A stretch of 7,346 nucleotides of DNA from CAYJAZ01 sp964370095. GTDB lineage: Bacteria > Desulfobacterota > Desulfovibrionia > Desulfovibrionales > Desulfovibrionaceae. The position numbers were made by a program, and so were the translations under genes. The notes below the pieces were generated by a model. That model saw only the letters and a program-made list of their open reading frames with translations, made no database searches and had not been told where the DNA came from. The stretch is from positions 1 to 7,346 of the forward strand of contig CAYJHJ010000084.1 in assembly GCA_964370095.1 (NCBI GenBank), given 5' to 3'. Positions 1 to 5,426 of this stretch are shown in pieces. Numbering within the stretch: position 1 is the first letter of the stretch; each line of letters opens with the position of its first letter.

Positions 1-825
1 TTTTGAATCATGAGACTCTTTTTCAACTTTTTCAGTTTTTACAGTTTTGACGTCTTTATCAGTTTTTTCAGATCTATCAGTTTTATCAACTACTTCATTT
101 TTTTCAATTTTTTCTTCTTGTTTTTCAAGAACTTTTTCTTCTTTTGGTGCTGCAGGCTTAATTATTTTGGCTGAATCTTTATCTTTTTTAGCTACTTTAG
201 CATTTTTATTTTCTTCCAAAGTATCAGTTTGATCTTTTTTAATAGGTTTTGCTTTAGTAGGAATTTCTTCTGCAAAAGCTTCTGTTACAGCACTATCAGT
301 TTTAGCTGTATCAGCTTGTTCCACTTTGTTTGTGCTTTTTTGATTTTTTGTAGCTTTGCTTTCTTTAGTTAGTTTTTCTTCATTTTCTGCAGTTGTATCT
401 TTCACAACTTTAGCAGAATCATCAGGCTTAACAGTTTTTTCTTTTTTTGCTGAAGTGCTTTTTTCTTTTTCTACAGCACTTTCTGAAACTTTTTCTTTTA
501 ATGCTTTTTTTACAGCACTGGCTTCAGAAGTGCTTTTTTTAGCATCATCTTTTTTTGTGCTTTCTTTTTTTTCTTTTTCAGCTTCAGGTTCAACTGAACG
601 CCTTCTGCGAAGTATCACACCGCCGTCTTCTGATGAAACGCTGCTTGTAACAGTATTTTTTGAATTTTTATAAAATTTTCTAATACTTTCAATATCTTCT
701 TCTTCAACTTGTGAGGTTGCTGACTTCAAATGGATATTTAAATCGTGTTTGATTTCACGCAACATAGTAGAATGATCTACATTCAATTCTTGTGCTAATT
801 CTTTTATAGTTATTTTTTTATCCAT
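1..825 (-). CDS. infB: Translation initiation factor IF-2, N-terminal part (cut by window edge)
   Basis: IF-2 is the GTPase that brings initiator fMet-tRNA to the 30S subunit and promotes 50S joining. Only its first 275 codons are here; the frame is open to base 1, so the G domain and C-terminal domains lie outside. Residues 1-55 (MDKKITIKELAQELN, then a second helical stretch ending near RKFYKNS) look like the small helical IF2_N domain. A G-G-V-I-L-R-R-R-R motif follows at 68-76, resembling what I recall from Desulfovibrio IF-2. Residues 77-275 form a low-complexity linker dominated by Lys, Glu, Ser, Thr, Ala, Val and Asp, with almost no aromatic residues, presumably disordered. The ATG is preceded by AAAGG, and the gene overlaps the end of ylxR by 8 nt, suggesting translational coupling. 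Identification rests on the N-terminal domain, the motif and the nusA-ylxR context, since the GTPase motifs are not visible. Confidence 0.93.
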   Translation of the reverse strand, partial: MDKKITIKELAQELNVDHSTMLREIKHDLNIHLKSATSQVEEEDIESIRKFYKNSKNTVTSSVSSEDGGVILRRRRSVEPEAEKEKKESTKKDDAKKSTSEASAVKKALKEKVSESAVEKEKSTSAKKEKTVKPDDSAKVVKDTTAENEEKLTKESKATKNQKSTNKVEQADTAKTDSAVTEAFAEEIPTKAKPIKKDQTDTLEENKNAKVAKKDKDSAKIIKPAAPKEEKVLEKQEEKIEKNEVVDKTDRSEKTDKDVKTVKTEKVEKESHDSK

Positions 826-1075
826 TAGACAACCTTTTTGCCCCTTTGTTTTTCAACTTGAGCTTTTGGAATTTTTCCAGACAATTACTTTCATTACAAA
901 GGTAATAGCCTCTTTGTTCGATTGATTTATTTATATCTAAAACCATATTTATCCCTAAAACTACATGATGATCGCACTCTTTAGGTATAATATAGCGATT
1001 TAAAAGTTGTTTAGAAAATTTTTGCCTACAAACAACACACATTCTTTGAGGTTTTTTATTTTCTTTTTCTAACAT
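818..1075 (-). CDS. ylxR: YlxR family (DUF448) RNA-binding-type protein
   Basis: Small basic protein of 85 residues, the usual size for the family. The diagnostic R-M-C-V-V-C-R motif is at residues 11-17, matching the family's R-x-C-x-x-C-R. A second conserved block, R-G-Y-Y-L-C at 55-60 followed by C65, corresponds to the family's R-G-A-Y-x-C...C segment, with Tyr replacing the usual small residue. C13, C16, C60 and C65 form two Cys pairs that could bind metal; this is inference. The C-terminus is Lys-rich. YlxR proteins are almost always encoded between nusA and infB; homologues are reported to bind RNA or the nucleoid, and the exact role is unsettled. It starts 2 nt after the nusA stop codon and ends 8 nt inside infB. 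The sequence before its ATG is only weakly Shine-Dalgarno-like (AGAAGAAA), so translation may depend on ribosomes finishing nusA. Confidence 0.93.
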   Translation of the reverse strand: MLEKENKKPQRMCVVCRQKFSKQLLNRYIIPKECDHHVVLGINMVLDINKSIEQRGYYLCNESNCLEKFQKLKLKNKGAKRLSNG

Positions 1076-1077
1076 TA

Positions 1078-2379
1078 TTATTCGTCTGTTTCTTCTTTTT
1101 CTGAAACTTCAAATAAACGAAGTTCATCTTGTTGTAATGAAGGTGAAATAAAGTTAATAGCAGTGCGTATTTCATCAATGCGTGTTTTTGAAATTGCTAA
1201 TTTTTCAGCTAATTCATCATCGCTTGCTTCAATTAAAGCTTCTAAAGTGCCAAAGCCTGCATCTAGAAAAGCTTGAGCAGAGATTTCTGCAACGCTTGCA
1301 ACTTGTTCTAAACCACGACCTTGCTTTTGGTTTGAACCAACCAATTCAGCATAACGTGATTCAGTATAAAGATCGATTTTCCAACCTAATAGTTGTGCTG
1401 CAAGTTTAACGTTTTGTCCTCTTTTACCAATAGTTGCAGTGAGTTGTTCATCAGGGACAGTTATTTCAAGTAAGTTTTCTTCTTCATTTACCATAATATT
1501 TGAAATAACAGCAGGTGAAAGAGCGTTTTTTGCATACTGAGCAATATCAGATGACCAAATTACAATATCAATTCTTTCTCCGCGAAGTTCTTGAACAATG
1601 TTTTGAATTCTTGAACCGCGAACACCCACGCAAGAACCAACAGGGTCAATATCTTTATCTTTTGAAAAAACAGCAACTTTAGCGCGTAAACCGGGATCAC
1701 GTGCAACAGCCATGATTTGAATCGCACCATCATCAACTTCAGGCACTTCTCTTCTGAATAAAGCAGCTAAATAATCTCTGTGAGAGCGTGAAATAATAAG
1801 TTGAGGGCCTCTGCCGTCTTTTCTAACGTCAATCAATAAAGCTTGGCATCTTTCATTTCTTTTATAATGTTCACGTGCAATTTGCTCTTCTTTTGGAAGT
1901 AAAGCTTCAACCTTGCCAAGGCTTATAATAAAGCCAGCTTTATCTCTTCTTTGAATATTTCCTGATATAATTTCACCAATTCTATCTTTATATTCTTCAT
2001 AGATTAGCCCTTGTTCTGCATCACGCATACGCTGAATGATAACTTGCTTAGCAGATTGAGCTGCAATTCTACCTAGGTCTTCAACCTTTAATCTAAAGCC
2101 CATTTCATCATCAAGCATTACTGATGGATCGTGTAATTTTGCTTCTTCTATATCTATTTGATTGATATCGTTGGCAACATCATCTACAACAATTTTGAAT
2201 TGATAGACTTCAATTTCGCCACTGTCTTCATTAAAGCGAACTTCAACGTCTAAATCATCGCCGTATTTTTTTAATACGGAAGTACGTACAGCATCTTCTA
2301 AAGTGTCAATAAGAAGCTCTTTTTCAATGCCTTTATCTTTTGCTATTTGCTCAATGGCTTTTTTTAGTTCTTGACTCAT
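1078..2379 (-). CDS. nusA: Transcription termination/antitermination factor NusA
   Basis: NusA binds RNA polymerase and nascent RNA, modulating pausing, intrinsic termination and antitermination. The 433 residues show the expected domains. The RNA-polymerase-binding N-terminal domain covers about 1-125. The S1 domain is at about 133-200 (G-E-I-I-S-G through S-R-S-H). KH1 is at about 225-280, with the signature D-P-V-G-S-C-V-G-V-R-G-S-R-I-Q at 245-259 and E-L-R-G-E-R-I-D following. KH2 is at about 295-345, with I-G-K-R-G-Q-N-V-K-L-A at 317-327 and G-W-K-I-D. One helix-hairpin-helix-like repeat is at about 355-410, followed by an acidic tail (EKEETDE). E. coli NusA is longer (495 residues) and carries two C-terminal acidic repeats; here there is a single repeat-like unit. 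The ATG is supported by TAGGA 8 nt upstream, which includes the rimP stop codon TAG; the gap to rimP is 11 nt. Confidence 0.97.
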   Translation of the reverse strand: MSQELKKAIEQIAKDKGIEKELLIDTLEDAVRTSVLKKYGDDLDVEVRFNEDSGEIEVYQFKIVVDDVANDINQIDIEEAKLHDPSVMLDDEMGFRLKVEDLGRIAAQSAKQVIIQRMRDAEQGLIYEEYKDRIGEIISGNIQRRDKAGFIISLGKVEALLPKEEQIAREHYKRNERCQALLIDVRKDGRGPQLIISRSHRDYLAALFRREVPEVDDGAIQIMAVARDPGLRAKVAVFSKDKDIDPVGSCVGVRGSRIQNIVQELRGERIDIVIWSSDIAQYAKNALSPAVISNIMVNEEENLLEITVPDEQLTATIGKRGQNVKLAAQLLGWKIDLYTESRYAELVGSNQKQGRGLEQVASVAEISAQAFLDAGFGTLEALIEASDDELAEKLAISKTRIDEIRTAINFISPSLQQDELRLFEVSEKEETDE

Positions 2380-2390
2380 AACTTGTATTC

Positions 2391-2915
2391 CTAATTATTT
2401 TTTTCTTTCTTTTTTATGGGTTTTTCCGCTTTTTCAAACTGTGGCACAATCTTTGCCTTCTTCACATTATCCCATTCAACTGTAAATGTGTTATTATCAT
2501 CTGTAGAATGGATAATAAAGCTTTTGCTCTTTGCATTATCCACTTCTAAAAGTTTGCCCAAGATCTTTCTTCTTGAAGAAGAGCCTTCTGCATCAAGACT
2601 TTTATAAAGTGATACTTGAATAATTTCACCTACATAATTTTGCATTTGTTCAAGGCTGAAAAACATTCTGTCAAGTCCCGGGGTTGAGACTTCTAAAATC
2701 CAAGGCTCTAAAAAAAATTCTTCAACATCAAGCACAAGCCCGACAAGCCTTGAAACTTTTGCACATTCATCAATGCCTGCTTTCCCGTCATCTTCTAAAT
2801 AAATTCTGACAAGAGATTTTGCACCGCTTTGAAAGTCAATTCCCCATAAAGACAGATCAAGGTTTTCAACTATAGGGCGAACATGGTATTCAATTTTATC
2901 AACAAGTTCTTGCAT
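2391..2915 (-). CDS. rimP: Ribosome maturation factor RimP
   Basis: RimP assists late assembly of the 30S ribosomal subunit in the cytoplasm. The protein has 174 residues, slightly longer than the roughly 150 typical of the family because of a Lys-rich tail (about 161-174). The hallmark motif S-T-P-G-L-D-R is at 77-83 (usual form S-S-P-G-L-D-R). Other family features are G25-I-D, V36-R-I-Y-L, the acidic E41-D-D-G, and I48-D-E-C-A-K-V-S-R. The N-terminal alpha/beta domain covers about 1-85 and the C-terminal SH3-like barrel about 87-155. ATG was chosen because AGGA lies 4 nt upstream and no other start fits. It is the first gene of the rimP-nusA-ylxR-infB unit. A terminator-like hairpin with a T-run ends 18 nt before the start codon, so expression of the whole operon may be controlled there. 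Confidence 0.95.
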   Translation of the reverse strand: MQELVDKIEYHVRPIVENLDLSLWGIDFQSGAKSLVRIYLEDDGKAGIDECAKVSRLVGLVLDVEEFFLEPWILEVSTPGLDRMFFSLEQMQNYVGEIIQVSLYKSLDAEGSSSRRKILGKLLEVDNAKSKSFIIHSTDDNNTFTVEWDNVKKAKIVPQFEKAEKPIKKKEKNN

Positions 2916-2933
2916 AATATCCTGCTTTAATAC

Positions 2934-2962
2934 AAAAAAAAGGTAGCCACAACAGGCAACCT
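2934..2962 (-). promoter_or_regulatory. Terminator-like hairpin in the rimP leader (candidate attenuator)
   Basis: On the minus strand AGGTTGCC, a 6-nt loop (TGTTGT) and GGCTACCT can form an 8-bp stem with one T-T mismatch. A run of eight T begins at the last base of the stem. This is the form of an intrinsic terminator. It lies between the predicted promoter and rimP and ends just before the ribosome binding site, with no gene in the 5' direction that it could serve, because the TRAP operon already has its own terminator upstream of the promoter. I infer an attenuator of the rimP-nusA-infB operon. NusA itself acts on such hairpins, and in E. coli this operon is autoregulated, so feedback is plausible but not shown here. 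Confidence 0.6.
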
Positions 2963-3001
2963 CAGAAAATTACATAAAAGAAAGGAAGAAAAAGAGTGTG
3001 T

Positions 3002-3020
3002 ATTCTTTAATGCAAAGAAT
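3002..3020. promoter_or_regulatory. 19-bp inverted repeat at the predicted rimP transcription start
   Basis: The + strand reads ATTCTTT, 5 nt, AAAGAAT: a perfect 7-bp inverted repeat. It shares its last base with the -10 hexamer and covers the expected start of transcription (around 3013). This is where a repressor operator would sit. If transcription starts a few bases further upstream than expected, it could instead form a hairpin at the very 5' end of the mRNA. A chance palindrome in AT-rich DNA cannot be excluded. Confidence 0.4.
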
Positions 3021-3049
3021 CTATACTACTATTAATCAGCCTTTGTCAA
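3020..3049 (-). promoter_or_regulatory. Sigma70-type promoter of the rimP-nusA-ylxR-infB operon
   Basis: The minus strand carries a perfect -35 TTGACA (3044-3049), an 18-nt spacer and a -10 TATAGA (3020-3025). The predicted start is near 3013, giving a leader of about 98 nt before the rimP ATG. Immediately upstream (about 3052-3080) lies a run made almost only of A and T, consistent with an UP element. The promoter sits between the TRAP operon terminator and rimP, which is where the operon needs one. Confidence 0.75.
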
Positions 3050-3080
3050 GCTTTTTTATTATAAAAGAAATATTTTTAAT

Positions 3081-3112
3081 AAAAAAAGGGAGCTTATATG
3101 CTCCCCTTTTTT
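3081..3112 (-). terminator. Rho-independent terminator of the TRAP transporter operon
   Basis: On the minus strand GGGAGC, a 6-nt loop (ATATAA) and GCTCCC form a 6-bp GC-rich stem (3088-3105) followed directly by seven T (3081-3087). It begins about 14 nt after the stop codon of the last dctP gene. The + strand reading also ends in a T-run (3107-3112), so it could work in both directions, although no + strand gene reaches it. Confidence 0.88.
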
Positions 3113-3126
3113 CATAAATACAATTA

Positions 3127-4161
3127 TTATTGTTGTCTTACTTTATCAGAAACAGAAAGACCGTAATCAACCCATTCTTTCGCGTCTTTTTTAACACCTA
3201 AACGATCGAATTCTTTTTGAACATAATTTGTATAAGATGCTAAAGCAGCACTTTTGAATTTTTCAAGTTCAGCTTCCGGTAATTCATGGAAAACACAACC
3301 TTCTTTCTTCATGGTTTCAATATCTTCTTTTGTTGACTCAACAAGAAGTTGACCCATTCTTACACCCCAATCTTTAGTTGAATTTTCAAGATATCCTTTT
3401 TCTTCATCAGAAAGATAGTCCCACAAGTCATTGCTTGCCCATGTGTATACAGATAAGGTAGTAGCAGGAATTATAGTGATATCTTTTGAAACTTCCATAA
3501 ATTTATTGGCAACACCGGCTGGAATTGGGCATAAAAGCACATCGCCCATGCCTCTTTCTAAAGCTATATAAGTATCATTCGGCGAAACTTGAACAGGAAT
3601 ACCGCCCCATGACCTGATTTGATCAAGCTGTGGGCCGGACCAAGCAAGCACACGTTTGCCTTTTATATCTTCAATAGATGTAATTGGACCAACTTTTGAG
3701 AAGAAAGCACTACTGTCTGCACCCCAGATTGCTAAAAGTTTTCCTGCTTTATCAATTTCATTCTTTACTTCTTCATTTGTATTATACAATTCATAAAGAT
3801 AGGCTGTTGCATGGATAGCATTATCTGTTGAAAAAGGAATGTTTAACATTGCAGCCAAAGGAAATTCACCAATATTAAAAGCAAGCCCTCCTGTTCCCAT
3901 ATCAAGCGTGCCTTCCATAATCGCATTAAGAGTTTCAGGATTTTTTGTTAAACCACCTGCTGCAAAAGTAAATACATTTAAAGTATCTTTTGAATATTCA
4001 GGCAAGCTTTCCTTCCATGGCTCCATAACATTTTTGTTAAAAGTATGAATTGGGGAGTACACAGATTGAAAATTGAAATCTGTTACTGCATTAGCTATTC
4101 CGGGAGCTAAAAGGCTTAAAATAAAAGCTCCGGTAATGAATTTTTTCACAAGATTTGACAT
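3127..4161 (-). CDS. TRAP transporter periplasmic substrate-binding protein (DctP family), paralogue 1
   Basis: This is a secreted solute receptor that delivers ligand to the TRAP membrane subunit for sodium-driven import. It has 344 residues. A signal peptide is clear: K6-K7, a hydrophobic core, then A23-N-A25 with probable cleavage before V26. Family landmarks include W146-G, F153-F-S-K-V-G-P-I, E164-D-I-K-G-K-R, G186-G-I-P, Y198-I-A-L-E-R-G and a W-x-x-L-S-x-E-E-K-like segment near 247-255. It aligns without gaps to the neighbouring dctP (199 of 344 identical by hand count). The family's usual ligand-binding Arg, expected in K-I-R-V after D-L-K-G, aligns with Leu172; the usual E-N-P Asn aligns with Cys211. 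The ligand is unknown. SD GAGGAG lies 7 nt before the ATG. It is the last gene of the operon, ending just before a terminator. I give no symbol because dctP would imply C4-dicarboxylate transport. Confidence 0.92.
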   Translation of the reverse strand: MSNLVKKFITGAFILSLLAPGIANAVTDFNFQSVYSPIHTFNKNVMEPWKESLPEYSKDTLNVFTFAAGGLTKNPETLNAIMEGTLDMGTGGLAFNIGEFPLAAMLNIPFSTDNAIHATAYLYELYNTNEEVKNEIDKAGKLLAIWGADSSAFFSKVGPITSIEDIKGKRVLAWSGPQLDQIRSWGGIPVQVSPNDTYIALERGMGDVLLCPIPAGVANKFMEVSKDITIIPATTLSVYTWASNDLWDYLSDEEKGYLENSTKDWGVRMGQLLVESTKEDIETMKKEGCVFHELPEAELEKFKSAALASYTNYVQKEFDRLGVKKDAKEWVDYGLSVSDKVRQQ

Positions 4162-4168
4162 AATTAAA

Positions 4169-4174
4169 CTCCTC
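4169..4174 (-). promoter_or_regulatory. Strong ribosome binding site of dctP paralogue 1
   Basis: GAGGAG on the minus strand, 7 nt before the ATG. It lies downstream of the AT-rich hairpin, so it stays accessible when the leader folds. It fixes the start at 4161. Confidence 0.85.
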
Positions 4175-4188
4175 TAAGTTTATAATCT

Positions 4189-4209
4189 ACACATTTTACT
4201 ATAATGTGT
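4189..4209 (-). repeat. AT-rich hairpin in the dctP paralogue 1 leader
   Basis: The minus strand reads ACACATT, 7 nt, AATGTGT: a perfect 7-bp inverted repeat 27 nt before the start codon. It lies 6 nt after the long 14-bp stem. The other dctP leader has an equivalent hairpin in almost the same position (25 nt before its ATG) with a different sequence. No T-run follows, so it is not a terminator. Confidence 0.5.
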
Positions 4210-4215
4210 TTCTTT

Positions 4216-4248
4216 GTTCCTTCCTGTACATTTTGCACAGAAAGGAAC
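4216..4248 (-). repeat. 14-bp intercistronic hairpin between the two dctP genes
   Basis: On the minus strand GTTCCTTTCTGTGC, a 5-nt loop (AAAAT) and GTACAGGAAGGAAC form an unbroken 14-bp stem with two G-U pairs. It lies 38 nt after the preceding stop codon and 54 nt before the next ATG. No T-run follows, so termination is unlikely. Likely roles are an mRNA stability or processing element, or a 5' leader structure of the downstream gene. It has a counterpart in front of the other dctP gene. Confidence 0.75.
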
Positions 4249-4286
4249 TTGAAACCAATTATGATATTAGGGTTTATATAGGAAAA

Positions 4287-5333
4287 TTATTCTTGGTTCA
4301 TTTTTTCTCTGGCTTTATCAGACATAGTCATAATATACTCAACCCAAGCTTTCGGATCTTCTTGAACTCCTAAACGCTGAAAATCTTTTGTGATATAGTT
4401 AATATATGATGGCATAGCCAATTCTTTGAACTTTTCAATTTCTTCTTGTGGTAATTCATAGAAAGTACAGCCGGCTTCTTCCATGATTTTAATATCACGG
4501 GCAGTTTGTTGAACCATTAATTCGCCGGTTTTTTTACCCCAAGGCTTCACTGAATCAGCTAAATACTGTTTTTCTTCATCAGAAAGATAGTTCCACAAAT
4601 CATGGCTTGCCCAAGTAATAATATATAATGTTGTAGCTGGAATTGGAGTTATATCTTTTGTTACTTCCATAAATTTATTGGCAACACCTGTTGGTAATGG
4701 ACCATAAAAAATATCGCCCATGCCTCTTTCCAAAGCAATATAAGTGTCGTTTGAAGCAACTTGTGTTGGAATTCCGCCCCATGCTCTTACTTGATCAAGC
4801 TGTGAGCCGTTCCAAACCAATACACGCTTACCTTTAATATCTTCAACTGATTTAATAGGCCCTACTTTTGAGAAGAAGGCTGCCCTATCCGCACCCCAAT
4901 AAGTTAAAGGAATTCCAACTTTTTCAATTTCAGCTTTTATGGTTGCATTATCAGCAACTATATCTTCTAAAAGAATTGTTGCATGAATGGCATTATCCGT
5001 AGAGAAAGGCACAGTGATAAATGATGATAAAGGAAGAACTGCAGGCTGAATTCCCGGTCCAGTGGAAGACATATCAAGCGTGCCGTCCATAAGGGCATCA
5101 ATAACTTCAAGTGGTTTTACTAAACCACCATTACTAAATGTAAAAGCTTGAAGTGTGCCTTCAGAAGTTTCAGGCAAAGCATCTTTCCAAGGGTTCATCA
5201 CTTCTCTTTCAAAAATATGTACCGGTGTGTACGGTGATTGATAGTTGAAATCAACTACAGCTTGGGCAGCAGTTGGAGCTAAGAAAGCAAGTAAAGCAGC
5301 TCCTGCAAAAAAACTTTTCATAACATTTGTCAT
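4287..5333 (-). CDS. TRAP transporter periplasmic substrate-binding protein (DctP family), paralogue 2
   Basis: This is a second solute receptor for the same TRAP system, 348 residues. The signal peptide runs from K6 through a hydrophobic core (about 8-19) to A23-Q-A25, with probable cleavage before V26. Numbering is collinear with the other paralogue to the end; only the last four residues are extra. Conservation is highest at 151-260 (about 75%), including F153-F-S-K-V-G-P-I, D165-I-K-G-K-R and Y198-I-A-L-E-R-G-M-G-D. It is lowest at 91-100 (1 of 10) and 121-130 (2 of 10). Leu172 again replaces the usual ligand Arg, and Gly211 replaces the usual Asn. This pattern suggests a shared fold and docking surface with different or divergent ligands; the ligand is unknown. 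SD GAGAGGA lies 7 nt before the ATG. It is preceded by its own two-hairpin leader and follows the fused QM gene by 93 nt. Confidence 0.92.
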   Translation of the reverse strand: MTNVMKSFFAGAALLAFLAPTAAQAVVDFNYQSPYTPVHIFEREVMNPWKDALPETSEGTLQAFTFSNGGLVKPLEVIDALMDGTLDMSSTGPGIQPAVLPLSSFITVPFSTDNAIHATILLEDIVADNATIKAEIEKVGIPLTYWGADRAAFFSKVGPIKSVEDIKGKRVLVWNGSQLDQVRAWGGIPTQVASNDTYIALERGMGDIFYGPLPTGVANKFMEVTKDITPIPATTLYIITWASHDLWNYLSDEEKQYLADSVKPWGKKTGELMVQQTARDIKIMEEAGCTFYELPQEEIEKFKELAMPSYINYITKDFQRLGVQEDPKAWVEYIMTMSDKAREKMNQE

Positions 5334-5340
5334 AATTTAA

Positions 5341-5347
5341 TCCTCTC
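5341..5347 (-). promoter_or_regulatory. Strong ribosome binding site of dctP paralogue 2
   Basis: GAGAGGA on the minus strand, 7 nt before the ATG at 5333. The spacing and surrounding sequence (GAGGA, then A/T only) closely resemble the site of the other dctP gene. Confidence 0.85.
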
Positions 5348-5358
5348 ATTTTAGAAAT

Positions 5359-5378
5359 AAACATATAATATTATGTTT
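5359..5378 (-). repeat. AT-rich hairpin in the dctP paralogue 2 leader
   Basis: The minus strand reads AAACATA, 6 nt, TATGTTT: a perfect 7-bp inverted repeat located 25 nt before the start codon and 4 nt after the 14-bp stem. It is the positional counterpart of the hairpin at 4189-4209. Because the region is nearly all A and T, chance pairing is possible; the matching position is the main support. Confidence 0.45.
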
Positions 5379-5382
5379 TATT

Positions 5383-5416
5383 TCTCCTTTGTATACTTTT
5401 ACATACACAAAGGAGA
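5383..5416 (-). repeat. 14-bp intercistronic hairpin between dctQM and dctP
   Basis: On the minus strand TCTCCTTTGTGTAT, a 6-nt loop (GTAAAA) and GTATACAAAGGAGA form an unbroken 14-bp stem with two G-U pairs. It begins 10 nt after the dctQM stop codon and ends 49 nt before the dctP ATG. No T-run follows. Compared with the stem at 4216-4248, all 14 positions pair in both, with three two-sided changes (stem positions 1, 2 and 9 from the base). Such an element could protect the binding-protein mRNA from decay and so raise its level over that of the membrane subunit. Confidence 0.75.
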
Positions 5417-5426
5417 TAAAAACATA

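Noticed and set aside
47..673. Open frames on the + strand opposite the IF-2 linker (47-232 and 356-673)
   Set aside because: They are rich in Phe, Ser and Leu only because they mirror the Lys/Glu-rich codons of infB. They have no ribosome binding site and no recognisable motif.
811..825. A7 run in the first infB codons as a programmed frameshift site between ylxR and infB
   Set aside because: Both genes have their own start and stop codons and an ordinary 8-nt overlap. No downstream stimulatory structure is evident.
1182..2607. + strand open frames inside nusA (1182-1409) and rimP (2416-2607)
   Set aside because: Both lie fully opposite well-supported genes with clear family motifs and show no domain, start signal or coding context.
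2970..2975. Minimal start-stop (ATG-TAA) in the rimP leader on the minus strand
   Set aside because: It is preceded by pyrimidines with no Shine-Dalgarno sequence, so a start-stop regulatory element is not supported.
2916..3080. A tRNA or other RNA gene upstream of rimP, as metY is in E. coli
   Set aside because: I found no cloverleaf, no GTTCGAATC-like T-loop and no CCA end. The space is taken up by the promoter and leader.
3839..4048. + strand open frame opposite dctP paralogue 1
   Set aside because: It is antisense to a clearly real gene and has no independent support.
4162..5426. Internal promoters for the two dctP genes
   Set aside because: TATAAT-like strings occur in the AT-rich spacers, but none has a credible -35 at 16-18 nt. 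The hairpins explain the spacers better.
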